Source: an uncultured Cryomorphaceae bacterium
GTDB lineage: Bacteria > Bacteroidota > Bacteroidia > Flavobacteriales > Schleiferiaceae
Assembly: GCA_937120475.1 (NCBI GenBank)
Contig: CAKZJV010000009.1
Span: 186,001-250,000, forward strand
Direction of reading: 5' to 3'
DNA length: 64,000 bases
The position numbers and the translations under genes are program-made. The notes beneath the pieces were generated by a model, which was given only the letters and a program-made list of their open reading frames with translations, did no database searches and was not told where the DNA came from. The number at the start of each line of letters is the position of its first letter. The stretch's first letter is position 1. Shown in pieces: positions 41,951-51,092 of the stretch.

Positions 41951-43050
41951 GCGGTTAACTCGCCCTGGTTTACTTTAAAAATACGGTGATCAGCACTGAT
42001 CTTCTGTACCAGCTCAGCCGTCCGCTCTTTATGCGTATCGGTTATAAATATCTGACCAAAAGATTCATCGTGAACCAGTTTCACCAACTGTTCCACCCGC
42101 TGTTCATCTAATTTGTCAAAAATGTCATCCAAAAGCAAAAGGGGTTTTAGCCCCTGCTTTTCCGACAGAAAATCATACTGGGCCAGTTTCAGTGCAATCA
42201 AAAAAGATTTTTGCTGGCCCTGCGATCCAAATTTTTTAAGTCCCCTTCCGTTTATCGTGAAGTCCAGGTCGTCCTTATGAATACCCACTCCGGTGTATTG
42301 GTTAATGCGATCTTTACTCAAGTGCTGTTCCAGCAAACTTTTAAGATCTTCTTCTTCCATCTGGCTTTTATAGAGCACTTCCGTTACTTCCTTACCACCT
42401 GAAATGGCCTCATAATAATATTCCATTTTTTCGCCCAGCACCCGGCCAAATTCCTGCCTTTTCTGAAAGATATAAGGAGCATGCTCTTCCAATTGGTAAT
42501 TATAAACAGCCAGGCCCTCCGGGTCAAACTTATGGTTGGCGGCAAAAAATTTGAGTAGGGCATTCCGCTGTTGCAAGGTTTTATTGTAACGAATGAGATG
42601 GTCCAGGTACAAGGTATCCGACTGACTGATCACATTATCCATAAACTTACGCCTGGTGTCCGAGCCTTCCGTAATCAGGTTACGGTCATAAGGTGAAATC
42701 ACTACGGATGGGAATTGCCCTATGTGCTCAGCCAGCTTGCCGTATTCCTTTTTATTTTTCCGGAAAACCTTTTTCTGGCCGCGCTTTACCCCACAATATA
42801 TATGGTATTCGCTATCTGCATCTTTCACAAAATCACCTTCTATTACAAAAAAACCTTCTTCATCCCTTATATTCTGAATATCCACGGGGTTGAAGTAACT
42901 CTTACAAACAGAGAGGTAGTGAATGGCATCCAGCACATTGGTTTTACCCGAACCATTGGCCCCTACCAGGCAGTTGAGCTTATCGTGAAACTCCAACTCC
43001 AACTCCGACCAGTTTTTAAAATTCAAAAGCTTCAGGGATCGTAAATGCAT
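41947..43050 (-). CDS. recF: DNA replication and repair protein RecF
   Basis: RecF (367 aa) is an SMC-like ATPase that helps load RecA at gapped DNA. It shows the N-terminal signature LRSLKLLNFKNWSELEL, Walker A GANGSGKTN near 31-39, the ABC signature region GSQGQQKSFLIALKLAQ near 273-289 and Walker B LLLLDDIFDKLD near 304-315. An in-frame TTG at 43062 is rejected because it lies inside the promoter element at 43060-43067; the ATG at 43050 follows that element by 10 nt. Coupled to DUF721 by a 4-bp overlap. Confidence 0.96.
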   Translation of the reverse strand: MHLRSLKLLNFKNWSELELEFHDKLNCLVGANGSGKTNVLDAIHYLSVCKSYFNPVDIQNIRDEEGFFVIEGDFVKDADSEYHIYCGVKRGQKKVFRKNKKEYGKLAEHIGQFPSVVISPYDRNLITEGSDTRRKFMDNVISQSDTLYLDHLIRYNKTLQQRNALLKFFAANHKFDPEGLAVYNYQLEEHAPYIFQKRQEFGRVLGEKMEYYYEAISGGKEVTEVLYKSQMEEEDLKSLLEQHLSKDRINQYTGVGIHKDDLDFTINGRGLKKFGSQGQQKSFLIALKLAQYDFLSEKQGLKPLLLLDDIFDKLDEQRVEQLVKLVHDESFGQIFITDTHKERTAELVQKISADHRIFKVNQGELTA

Positions 43051-43059
43051 AGCGGGTTT

Positions 43060-43067
43060 CAAAATTA
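43060..43067 (-). promoter_or_regulatory. -7 promoter element of recF
   Basis: On the minus strand this is TAATTTTG, ending 9 nt before the ATG at 43050. It decides the start by excluding the in-frame TTG at 43062. Confidence 0.6.
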
Positions 43068-43092
43068 AAGGATTTGAAAAGAGCCGAAAGTA

Positions 43093-43121
43093 TTGGCCTT
43101 AGGAAAAAAAAATTATTTTTG
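43093..43121 (+). promoter_or_regulatory. Full promoter (TTG, 18 bp, TATTTTTG) of the TPR-ribH operon
   Basis: A -33 TTG at 43093-43095 and the -7 element TATTTTTG at 43114-43121 are separated by 18 bp. The ATG at 43150 follows 28 nt later. Confidence 0.68.
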
Positions 43122-43149
43122 CGCCTCTTAAGAAACATGCTGAAACAGA

Positions 43150-43839
43150 ATGGCCAAAAAGAATAAACAGGAAGATGAGGTAATTGTGGACGTGGGTCAA
43201 TCCCTCACCCGCATTGAAAAATATTTTGAAGAGAATCGAAAGAGCATAACTTTTATCGTTGCCGGCTTGTTCATTATTGTGGGTGGATATTTTGCCTACC
43301 TCAAGTTATACCAGGAGCCCCGGGAGAATGAAGCGCAGGAGGAAATCTATCAGGCGCAAAGTTATTTTGAGCAGGATTCGCTTCGCCTGGCACTGAATGG
43401 CGATGGCCAAAGCCTCGGATTTATAGATATTGCCGCTGAATATAGCGGTACCAAGGCCGGTAATATGGCCAACTACTACGCGGGTATCAGTTACCTGAAC
43501 CAGGGTAATTTTGAGGATGCGATTGCTTACCTGGACGAATTTGAATCAGACGATCCGGTTTTCAGCGTGGTAGCCACCGGAGCCATTGGTGATGCCTTCT
43601 GGGAATTAGGACAGGCCGAAGAAGCACTGGATTATTACCACCAGGCAGTAAGTGGAGAAAGCAACGCCCTGGTAGTTCCCTTTTATCTTAAAAAAGCCGG
43701 TATCCTCGCAGAGGAGCAAGGCGAGTTGAAAAAAGCCAGGGAATATTTTGTTCGCCTGCGCGATGAGTTTGAAGATAGCCAGCAAGCGGTGGATATCGAA
43801 AAATTCATTGCCCGCATTGATGCTAAAATGAACGCCTAG
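43150..43839 (+). CDS. Membrane-anchored tetratricopeptide repeat protein
   Basis: A 229-residue protein with a short cytoplasmic N-terminus, one transmembrane helix near 35-53 (TFIVAGLFIIVGGYFAYL) and four or five TPR motifs exposed to the periplasm (MANYYAGISYLNQGNFEDA, AIGDAFWELGQAEEALDYY, YLKKAGILAEEQGELKKA). The layout resembles YfgM-type envelope TPR proteins. Its conserved place between recF and ribH is known in Bacteroidota, but the role is not. The stop codon overlaps the GTG start of ribH by one base. Confidence 0.88.
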   Translation: MAKKNKQEDEVIVDVGQSLTRIEKYFEENRKSITFIVAGLFIIVGGYFAYLKLYQEPRENEAQEEIYQAQSYFEQDSLRLALNGDGQSLGFIDIAAEYSGTKAGNMANYYAGISYLNQGNFEDAIAYLDEFESDDPVFSVVATGAIGDAFWELGQAEEALDYYHQAVSGESNALVVPFYLKKAGILAEEQGELKKAREYFVRLRDEFEDSQQAVDIEKFIARIDAKMNA

Positions 43840-44333
43840 TGGCCACGGCCGGCACCAATCTCTCCGATTACGACCAGGAAAAACTACCGGATGCCTCAGG
43901 CATGCATTTTGGCCTGGTGGTTTCGGAATGGAACCATGAAATTACTGAAGCCCTTTTTGAGGGTGCCAAAGCTACCCTGCTTGAAAACGGCACTCCGGAG
44001 GATTATATTACCCGCGTAAACGTTCCCGGAACCTTTGAACTCCCCTTTGGTGCCAAGCTGCTTTGCCACAAAGATATTTTTGATGCCGTTATTGTTATTG
44101 GCTGTGTAATACAGGGGGAAACCCGCCATTTCGATTTTGTTTGCCAGGGGGTAACCCAGGGCGTAGCACAGCTCAATCACGACTATGATACCCCGGTTAT
44201 TTTCTGCGTACTTACGGACAATAACATTGAACAGTCGCGGGCGCGTGCGGGAGGTGAGCACGGTAATAAAGGTATAGAGTGTGCCGTGGCGGCTATTAAA
44301 ATGGCGGCACTGCGCCTGAGCCTGCAACAGTAA
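43839..44333 (+). CDS. ribH: 6,7-dimethyl-8-ribityllumazine synthase
   Basis: Lumazine synthase (164 aa) joins the aminouracil product of RibD with dihydroxybutanone phosphate in riboflavin synthesis. Visible features: the substrate-binding FGLVVSEWNHEITEALF near 24-40, NVPGTFELPFGAKLL near 61-75, VIGCVIQGETRHFDFVC near 88-104 with the catalytic histidine, and VLTDNNIEQSRARAGG. The start is GTG, overlapping the preceding stop as TAGTG, which indicates translational coupling. Length normal. Confidence 0.96.
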   Translation: MATAGTNLSDYDQEKLPDASGMHFGLVVSEWNHEITEALFEGAKATLLENGTPEDYITRVNVPGTFELPFGAKLLCHKDIFDAVIVIGCVIQGETRHFDFVCQGVTQGVAQLNHDYDTPVIFCVLTDNNIEQSRARAGGEHGNKGIECAVAAIKMAALRLSLQQ

Positions 44334-44346
44334 ACAGTGGCCTGAT

Positions 44347-45648
44347 TTAGGCTACAGGTACTGCAAAAAGATCGTAATCCGAGGCTTCCGTGATCTCTAC
44401 CTCCACAAAATCTCCTGCTTTGAGGTATTCCGCATTAATCAACACCTCATTATCCACATCCGGAGAATCGAATTCTGTTCTGCCGACAAAGAAGTCCCCT
44501 TCTTTTCGATCTACCAAAACCCGGTAGGTTTTACCGGTCATCTCCTGGTTTTTCTCCTGTGATATTTGTTGCTGAAGGGCCATAATCTCCTCTGCCCTGG
44601 CCTTCTTTATCTTTTCGGGAACGTCATCCTCTAAATTAAAAGCATGGGTATTTTCTTCATGGCTGTAGGTAAAACAACCCAAACGTTCGAAGCGGGTATC
44701 CTTTACCCATTGCTTAAGTGTTTCAAAGTCCTCCTTTGTTTCTCCGGGATATCCTACAATTAGCGTAGTACGAATGGCCATGCCCGGTACCTTCTCCCGC
44801 ATTTCTTTCAATAGCGCATTGGTTTTGGCAAAGGTGGTACCTCTGCGCATTGACTTCAGAACCGGATCGGCAATGTGTTGCAGCGGAATATCGATGTAAT
44901 TACACACCTTGGGTTCCTCACGGATTACGTCCAGCACCTCGTTCGGAAAACCGGTGGGAAAAAGGTAATGCAAGCGTATCCACTCGATACCCTCTACCTT
45001 CACCAGGGCTTTCAGCAAACGGGCCAACTCCCGCTTTTTATAAAGATCCAAACCGTAATAGGTAAGATCCTGGGCTATCAGAATTAACTCTTTAACTCCT
45101 TTGGCGGCCAGTTTTTCGGATTCCCTTACCAATTCCTCGATGGGTTTGGAAACGTGGCCACCGCGCATTAACGGTATAGCACAAAAGGAACAGGGGCGGT
45201 CACAGCCCTCTGCTATTTTCAGGTAAGCGTAATGCTGAGGAGTGGTGGTTAAGCGTTCGCCCACCAGTTCTTTTTTATAATCGGCACCCAGGGCTTTCAA
45301 CAGTTTAGGAAGATCACGTGTACCGAAATACTGATCTACGTTGGGAATTTCCTGTTCCAGTTCCGGTTTATAACGCTCGGAAAGGCAACCGGTAACAAAT
45401 ACCCGATCTACCTCTCCTTCTTCCTTGCGGTTTACAAAGTCCAGGATGGTATTAATGGACTCCTGTTTAGCATTTTCAATAAAGCCGCAGGTATTAATCA
45501 CTACGATATTGCCATCGTCTTCCTCATGGGCTACCTTTTTGCCATTGGCTTTTAACTGGCCCATTAACACCTCTGAGTCGTACACGTTTTTAGAGCAGCC
45601 CAGGGTGACGATATTGATTTTGTTCTTCTTAAGCGATTTCGTTCTCAT
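44347..45648 (-). CDS. rimO: Ribosomal protein uS12 methylthiotransferase RimO
   Basis: RimO (433 aa) is a radical SAM enzyme that methylthiolates an aspartate of ribosomal protein uS12. It shows an N-terminal UPF0004 domain with three cluster cysteines (LGCSKNVYDSE, NTCGFIENAKQES, CLSERY), the radical SAM motif CDRPCSFC near 147-154 for the catalytic 4Fe-4S cluster, and a C-terminal TRAM domain. The length is normal. It lies 31 bp downstream of ftsY on the same strand, a standard Bacteroidota arrangement. Confidence 0.96.
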   Translation of the reverse strand: MRTKSLKKNKINIVTLGCSKNVYDSEVLMGQLKANGKKVAHEEDDGNIVVINTCGFIENAKQESINTILDFVNRKEEGEVDRVFVTGCLSERYKPELEQEIPNVDQYFGTRDLPKLLKALGADYKKELVGERLTTTPQHYAYLKIAEGCDRPCSFCAIPLMRGGHVSKPIEELVRESEKLAAKGVKELILIAQDLTYYGLDLYKKRELARLLKALVKVEGIEWIRLHYLFPTGFPNEVLDVIREEPKVCNYIDIPLQHIADPVLKSMRRGTTFAKTNALLKEMREKVPGMAIRTTLIVGYPGETKEDFETLKQWVKDTRFERLGCFTYSHEENTHAFNLEDDVPEKIKKARAEEIMALQQQISQEKNQEMTGKTYRVLVDRKEGDFFVGRTEFDSPDVDNEVLINAEYLKAGDFVEVEITEASDYDLFAVPVA

Positions 45649-45679
45649 TCTACTTGATATCCTTCTGCACTTTAATGCT

Positions 45680-46636
45680 TTAATTCTTAAAAAAACTATC
45701 TACAAACTCAAATTTGTTAAACACCTGCAGGTCTTCCATTCCTTCACCAACGCCAATGTATTTAACCGGTATTTTAAACTGGTCTGAAACTCCTATTACC
45801 ACCCCACCTTTAGCAGTGCCATCCAGCTTGGTAAGGGCCAGGGAACTTACTTCGGTAGCCCTGGTAAACTCCCGGGCCTGCTCTATGGCATTCTGACCGG
45901 TAGAGGCATCCAGCACCAGTAGCACTTCATGAGGAGCATCCGGGATTTGCTTCTGCATAACCCGTTTTACCTTGGTGAGCTCATTCATCAAATTCACCTT
46001 ATTGTGCAAGCGCCCGGCCGTATCAATAAGTACCACATCGGCCTTTTGTGAAATAGCCGACTGCAGGGTATCATAAGCTACCGAAGCCGGATCAGAGCCC
46101 ATCCCTTGTTTTACAATGGGTACCCCTACTCTTTCACTCCAGATGGTAAGTTGGTCCACTGCGGCCGCCCGAAAAGTATCTGCAGCCCCTAGCACTACCT
46201 TAAGGCCTGCCTTTTTAAATTGATACGCCAGTTTGCCAATGGTAGTGGTTTTTCCAACACCATTAACCCCTACCACCATTATTACGTAAGGCTTTTTATC
46301 GGGGGCTACACCAAATTCAGTAGTGTTTCCCTCTTCGTGCTCCGCTAAAAGCCCGGCTATTTCTTCTTTGAGTATCTGGTTCAGTTCAGAGGTACCCAGG
46401 TATTTGTCGCGGGCCACCCTCGCCTCTATCCTTTCAATAATCTTAACCGTGGTTTGTACACCTACATCCGAGGTAACCAAAACCTCTTCCAGGTCGTCCA
46501 GCACCTCATCATCTACTTTGCTTTTTCCGGCAACGGCACGGGAGAGCTTGGAAAACATATTTTCCTTGGACTTTTCCAGTCCCTCATCCAGTTTTTGTTT
46601 TTTCTCTTTGGAAAAGAGATTTCCTAAAAAGCTCAT
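45680..46636 (-). CDS. ftsY: Signal recognition particle receptor FtsY
   Basis: FtsY (318 aa) is the SRP receptor GTPase that docks ribosome-nascent chain complexes at the translocon. The N domain is helical (about 25-95). The G domain carries GVNGVGKTTTIGKLA near 122-136 (P-loop), DTFRAAAVDQL near 158-168, DTAGR near 213 and TKLDGTAKGG near 275. The acidic A domain is very short, as usual in this phylum. The usual upstream partners rpmB-rpmG-DUF4295 are separated from it by three opposite-strand genes. Confidence 0.97.
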   Translation of the reverse strand: MSFLGNLFSKEKKQKLDEGLEKSKENMFSKLSRAVAGKSKVDDEVLDDLEEVLVTSDVGVQTTVKIIERIEARVARDKYLGTSELNQILKEEIAGLLAEHEEGNTTEFGVAPDKKPYVIMVVGVNGVGKTTTIGKLAYQFKKAGLKVVLGAADTFRAAAVDQLTIWSERVGVPIVKQGMGSDPASVAYDTLQSAISQKADVVLIDTAGRLHNKVNLMNELTKVKRVMQKQIPDAPHEVLLVLDASTGQNAIEQAREFTRATEVSSLALTKLDGTAKGGVVIGVSDQFKIPVKYIGVGEGMEDLQVFNKFEFVDSFFKN

Positions 46637-46714
46637 AGTTCAAATTTTGAGTGTGCAAATATCTGAAATAGCTCCGTCATAGCCGGGTTTAAACTAAAGG
46701 GCTTTAGGTTAGTT

Positions 46715-47635
46715 ATGGATATAATCAATATACCTACCGTAGTGAAAGCCATCGACCGCATCCAGGCCAGCATTGAAGAATATTGGAATACCTTTTTAAC
46801 AGCTGTTCCCGATATTCTCCTGGGAATGATTGTGCTGATTATTTCCTTCCTCGCTTCGCGTTGGATTGCTTCTCTTTTCCGCAAGAGAATGGCCGTGAGG
46901 ATGGATGACCCCTTGCTCAGTAATTTCCTATCGCGCATTATTCGCTATACCCTTATTGTACTGGGTGTTTTACTCGCATTTCACATTATGGGACTTACCG
47001 GTATTGCCGCCAGTTTACTGGCAGGTGCCGGTGTGGGAGCCTTGATTATCGGTCTGGCCTTTCAGGACATCGGTGCCAATTTTATAGCGGGAGTGATCCT
47101 GGCCTTTAACCGCCCCTTCAATACCGGGGACACCATTGAGATTGAGGGATACATGGGTAAGGTTATCCGAATGAATCTGCGCACTACCCAAATCAAAACC
47201 TTTGATGGCAAGGATATTTACATTCCCAATAATAACATTATCAAGGAGGAACTGATCAACTACACCCGCGATGGTTACATCCGCCTCAGTTTTGTGGTGG
47301 GTATAGACTATGAAGACGATGTGGAAAGAGCTTCGGAAGTTATCCGAAACGCAGCCACCCAGGTTGAAGGTGTTTTAAATGACGAAAACCGGGCACCCCT
47401 GGTGGTTATAAAAGAACTGGCCACCAGCACCGTAAACCTCGAAGTGCAATTCTGGATGGAAACTTTCGACTACCGCCAAAGCACCCTTGAACTCAGAAGC
47501 AGGGTAATGAACAAGGTATTGGCGGCATTGGTAAGCTCTGGCGTTGGCCTTCCGGCCGATATTCTGGAGCTCAAACATTATTCCGGCAAGGGTTTCCCCA
47601 TACGGGTAGTGCAAAAACCGGATTCCAAAGACTGA
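46715..47635 (+). CDS. mscS: Small-conductance mechanosensitive ion channel (MscS family)
   Basis: A 306-residue MscS-type channel that opens on membrane tension to release solutes during osmotic downshock. Three hydrophobic segments are visible (about 25-47, 70-92 and 98-125); the pore-lining TM3 carries GAGVGALIIGLAFQDIGANFIAG near 108-130. The beta domain follows (GDTIEIEGYMGKVIRMNLRTT) and then the C-terminal alpha/beta vestibule domain. It starts a plus-strand block that lies between ftsY and DUF4295. An M48 protease gene follows after 56 bp. Confidence 0.92.
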   Translation: MDIINIPTVVKAIDRIQASIEEYWNTFLTAVPDILLGMIVLIISFLASRWIASLFRKRMAVRMDDPLLSNFLSRIIRYTLIVLGVLLAFHIMGLTGIAASLLAGAGVGALIIGLAFQDIGANFIAGVILAFNRPFNTGDTIEIEGYMGKVIRMNLRTTQIKTFDGKDIYIPNNNIIKEELINYTRDGYIRLSFVVGIDYEDDVERASEVIRNAATQVEGVLNDENRAPLVVIKELATSTVNLEVQFWMETFDYRQSTLELRSRVMNKVLAALVSSGVGLPADILELKHYSGKGFPIRVVQKPDSKD

Positions 47636-47691
47636 ATCCGCCATTGAAAAGAATTGGCTATTCTTGCAGGGCCTACTTACAATCTGCTCCT

Positions 47692-49884
47692 ATGAGGTTA
47701 TTCTTTCTTTTCCTACTGTCGATGGTCGGGCTTTTGCTTCAGGCGCAGGATTGGGATTACTACACTCCCCTTAAAGCTTCCGGTGAGGTACCGGCTGAGT
47801 TTACCGACATCTACGCCACCAAGTACCAACGCGGTGTGGAAACCATCTCTGAAGAAGATAGCCGAAAAAACCAGAAGCGAAAGGACGATTTTTACAAGAA
47901 GAGCGAATACTTTGTAGATGAATACCTGGTAAGTGGTAAAGTGTTTTACGGGGATACCGTTACCCGCTATTGCCAATCAGTACTGGACCACATAATTGGC
48001 GATAACCAGGAGTTACGTGAAAAGGTACGGGTTTATACGGTAAAGAGTTCCATAGTCAATGCTACCGCCACGGCCAACGGTATCATTTTTATAAATCTTG
48101 GCTTGCTGGCACAACTGGAAACAGAAGCGCAGTTGGCGTACATCCTTTCGCATGAATTGGTGCATTACACCGAAAATCACGTTTTATCGCAATACATTGA
48201 ACGGGAGCAGATTCTTAACAATGAAGCGGCTTACCGCAGAACCGATGACGATGAAAAAATGCTGGCACTCAGCACCTACAGTAAGTCACAGGAACTGGAA
48301 GCCGATGAAAAGGGCTACCTTCAGTTTTTTTCCAGCCTTCCCTATAATCAAAAGGCTCCTAATGAGGTGCTGGATATTTTACAGTACGCTTACCTTCCCT
48401 TTGATGAGGTGCCCTTTCCTAAAGATTTTTTAGAAACGGATTACCTGGTTTTTCCCGATGATTATTTCCTGGACGAAATAGCACCCATTACGGCTGAAGC
48501 TGATTATGACGATGCGGAAAGTACTCACCCTAATCTATCGAAAAGAAAAACAGCGCTGCAGTCTTTTTTGCCTGAAAACAACAACGGGCTTAATTACCTG
48601 GTTTCTGAAACCGCCTTTGCGTACTGTCGTAAACTGGCACGTTTTGAGATTGCACGTCTTCACCTGGTGGAAAGAAAGTATTCCCTGGCTATTTATCATT
48701 CTTTTTTATTACTCCGGAAATACCCGGGCAATCGCTACCTAAGGTTATCCATTGCCAAGGCATTGCAAGGTTTATTGGTGTATTCCAACGATGGAAATTT
48801 ATACGAGGTAACTGAAAAAGAAAAGAATATAGAAGGTGAGTCGCAGCAGGTGCATCACTTTTTCAATCATTTATCCAAGGACGAATTGGCCACCTTAGCG
48901 GTTACCTACTCTTATAATTTAAAACAGGATTATCCCGATGATCCCGCTATTGATCGTGTTTATGATAAGTGCCTGAGCGAACTGGTGTGGCGGAATGAAT
49001 TGGAGTTATCCGATTTCAAAAGGAAGTTGCCGGACACTACTTTCAGCGATAGTACCAGTGCGCCTGCCCCGGATTACCGCGCCAACTCCAAAGTGGGTAA
49101 AATACAGCGTAGGCGGAAAGAAAAGATTTCCAATGAAAAGTTCTATACCCTCGCCTTTATCCCCTTTATGGAGGACAGTGTTTTTGTAAACTCTTTTGAG
49201 GAGAAAATGGCACGTAAACCCGATCAGGAGGGGCGGTCTTTCAGCAATCGCTATGAAAAAAGGAGCAAGTACGACCGTAATGCAGCCCTGGGTATAAACC
49301 GGGCTATCGGGGTAAGTCCCCAGTATTTAAAGCTCGATCAGCGGGATAAAGACGGGATAAAGTTTATATCAACTGATGAAAGGTTGCAAACCTACCGCAG
49401 TGAAATGGAGGCCATGGCGCGAAAGGTAAAACTCGATATGGTGATGTTGGATCATAAAGGCACCCGCGCTTTTGATGAGCAATCCTTTAACGATTTGGCT
49501 TTATTGAACAGTTGGTTATCCGAGCGTATAGAACACGTTAACCATGAGGTTCTTAATAGTGATTTTGATTATGTGGAGGATATCATTGAGCGTTACAATA
49601 CTCCCTTTCTCATCAATTCGGGAAACGTATCGCTACGGGTTGAGGAAAATACCCCGGGCACCATACTGCTTATGCTCATCCTGCCGTACTATGCCCCCTT
49701 TGGAATTATAGACCTATGCACCGCAGACTACGAATCCCTGAACTACTTTTTTGTTTTTGATCTTCGAAACGGTGATGCCCTGCTGGCCGACTACAACCAT
49801 TACCAAAGTAATGATGCCAGGGATTACATCCGCAGCATACTCTATAACCACTTTTTGCAGGTAAGCAGCCAACCTAAAAATTAA
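47692..49884 (+). CDS. M48-family metalloprotease with long C-terminal extension
   Basis: A 730-residue exported protease. The signal peptide is 1-19 (ending LLLQAQ). The M48 domain (about 90-300) has the zinc site HELVH at 154-158 and a likely third ligand E203 in ELEADE. The remaining 430 residues, helical in part (TPR-like stretch near 300-400), then a basic linker and a C-terminal alpha/beta region, are not recognised. It should act in the periplasm on misfolded or damaged envelope proteins, by analogy with BepA-type enzymes. The start ATG at 47692 begins the signal peptide; an in-frame TTG at 47644 adds 16 residues. The next gene follows after 3 bp. Confidence 0.87.
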   Translation: MRLFFLFLLSMVGLLLQAQDWDYYTPLKASGEVPAEFTDIYATKYQRGVETISEEDSRKNQKRKDDFYKKSEYFVDEYLVSGKVFYGDTVTRYCQSVLDHIIGDNQELREKVRVYTVKSSIVNATATANGIIFINLGLLAQLETEAQLAYILSHELVHYTENHVLSQYIEREQILNNEAAYRRTDDDEKMLALSTYSKSQELEADEKGYLQFFSSLPYNQKAPNEVLDILQYAYLPFDEVPFPKDFLETDYLVFPDDYFLDEIAPITAEADYDDAESTHPNLSKRKTALQSFLPENNNGLNYLVSETAFAYCRKLARFEIARLHLVERKYSLAIYHSFLLLRKYPGNRYLRLSIAKALQGLLVYSNDGNLYEVTEKEKNIEGESQQVHHFFNHLSKDELATLAVTYSYNLKQDYPDDPAIDRVYDKCLSELVWRNELELSDFKRKLPDTTFSDSTSAPAPDYRANSKVGKIQRRRKEKISNEKFYTLAFIPFMEDSVFVNSFEEKMARKPDQEGRSFSNRYEKRSKYDRNAALGINRAIGVSPQYLKLDQRDKDGIKFISTDERLQTYRSEMEAMARKVKLDMVMLDHKGTRAFDEQSFNDLALLNSWLSERIEHVNHEVLNSDFDYVEDIIERYNTPFLINSGNVSLRVEENTPGTILLMLILPYYAPFGIIDLCTADYESLNYFFVFDLRNGDALLADYNHYQSNDARDYIRSILYNHFLQVSSQPKN

Positions 49885-49887
49885 CCG

Positions 49888-50670
49888 ATGAGAGTTTACG
49901 TGGCCTTTTTACTAGTATGGGGATCATCACTGGCATCCGCTCAAAGTGTGCCGGGTTATCTGGGTAAACGGCTTTCCATTTCTTACGAAGCTGCCTTTTT
50001 TCCTACTTTTTACAATACCAATAATCCTGGTGAAGAAACCCGGACTTACGAAGCTATTTATGAGGGTTCCAGTACCGGTGTATCCGTTAATTATCAAAAT
50101 CACCTGAAATTCGATTATGCTCTTTCCAAAAGATGGAGTATTGGGCTGGACGTTGGCTACCTCACTTCTTACGCCAGGCCCGAGGCTCATCTCCTGGTTT
50201 TTTTTGAAACGGCACAAAACTGGATTCTACAGGAAAATATTAAGGTAAGTGCATTCAACACCATTTTATCCTTTAAACGCTTCTCCAGGCATTTTGCCCC
50301 ACTGGGTGTTTACTGGGACTATAAAGTAGGCTTGGTATCGTACTCTTACGATGATTTCGATTATATCCTAAGAGATAGGGAATACACCATTCCCTCGGAA
50401 GGCGGCAGCAGCTTTTTATTCGGTATGGGCTACGGTGTTAACCGGGTAGTGGCAGACAAAGTACTGCTGAGCTTCGGTATCGACTTGAATTATATGCTGA
50501 AGGGTTATAACAACCATATCAGCCTTTTTCACGATCTTGAGTTGAGTGAGTTCAATCCTGCGGATGGTCCTTCACCAGCCAACAAAGAGGCATTGCTGAA
50601 AGCTACGGAAGGAAGGGTTTTCAGCCATTACCTCGTAAATTTTAAGGTGGGAGTAGGCCTACTGCTGTAA
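49888..50670 (+). CDS. Probable outer membrane beta-barrel protein, function unknown
   Basis: A 260-residue exported protein. The signal peptide is 1-18 (ending SASAQ). The body has alternating aromatic/polar strands (YEAAFFPTFYNT, RWSIGLDVGYLTSYARP, VLLSFGIDLNYML) and ends in hydrophobic residues (FKVGVGLLL), consistent with a small outer membrane barrel. It begins 3 bp after the M48 protease gene, so the two are surely cotranscribed; it could be the protease substrate or partner. A bidirectional terminator follows at 50671-50703. Confidence 0.75.
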   Translation: MRVYVAFLLVWGSSLASAQSVPGYLGKRLSISYEAAFFPTFYNTNNPGEETRTYEAIYEGSSTGVSVNYQNHLKFDYALSKRWSIGLDVGYLTSYARPEAHLLVFFETAQNWILQENIKVSAFNTILSFKRFSRHFAPLGVYWDYKVGLVSYSYDDFDYILRDREYTIPSEGGSSFLFGMGYGVNRVVADKVLLSFGIDLNYMLKGYNNHISLFHDLELSEFNPADGPSPANKEALLKATEGRVFSHYLVNFKVGVGLLL

Positions 50671-50703
50671 ACGAAAAAAGGCCGCAAGTGCGGCCTTTCG
50701 TTT
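50671..50703. terminator. Bidirectional terminator between the OMP gene and DUF4295
   Basis: CGAAA..GGCCGC pairs with GCGGCC..TTTCG over a short loop, with A- and T-runs on both sides. It ends both convergent operons. Confidence 0.85.
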
Positions 50704-50720
50704 CTTTTCAAAAGATATTC

Positions 50721-50870
50721 CTATTTCAAAAAGTCGTTAACGAGATCTTTGTTGATCACTTTTTCTTCGAAAGCATAAGCACCGGTCTTGTCATTCTTTA
50801 CCATACGAACCACCTTGGTGAATGAGGCGCTACCTTCTTTTTTAAGTGTTGCTACTACCTTCTTTGCCAT
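50721..50870 (-). CDS. DUF4295 small basic protein
   Basis: A 49-residue protein (MAKKVVATLKKEGSASFT at the start, VINKDLVNDFLK at the end) of the DUF4295 family, which in Bacteroidota regularly follows rpmG. It is rich in lysine and has no signal peptide; a ribosome-associated role is suspected from genomic context only. It starts 21 bp downstream of rpmG. The terminator at 50671-50703 then cuts it off from ftsY, whereas in many relatives ftsY follows directly. Confidence 0.9.
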   Translation of the reverse strand: MAKKVVATLKKEGSASFTKVVRMVKNDKTGAYAFEEKVINKDLVNDFLK

Positions 50871-50891
50871 GACAAAATATTTTTAATCAGT

Positions 50892-51074
50892 TTACTTAAT
50901 TTCCTTGTGTACCGTGTAACGCTTCAGAATAGGGTTGTATTTCTTCAGCTCCAAACGGTCGGGCGTATTTTTCTTGTTCTTGGTAGTTATATAACGTGAA
51001 GTTCCGGGCATACCACTTTCCTTGTGCTCGGTACACTCCATAATTACCTGAACTCTGTTTCCTTTCTTAGCCAT
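50892..51074 (-). CDS. rpmG: 50S ribosomal protein bL33
   Basis: Ribosomal protein bL33 (60 aa), with [15 protein letters not shown] near 7-21, [20 protein letters not shown] near 27-46 and a C-terminal [10 protein letters not shown]. It has only one cysteine, so it is the zinc-free (C-minus) form. Between rpmB (18 bp upstream) and DUF4295 (21 bp downstream). Confidence 0.97.
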   Translation of the reverse strand: MAKKGNRVQVIMECTEHKESGMPGTSRYITTKNKKNTPDRLELKKYNPILKRYTVHKEIK

Positions 51075-51092
51075 GTGCCTCTAAACTTTATG

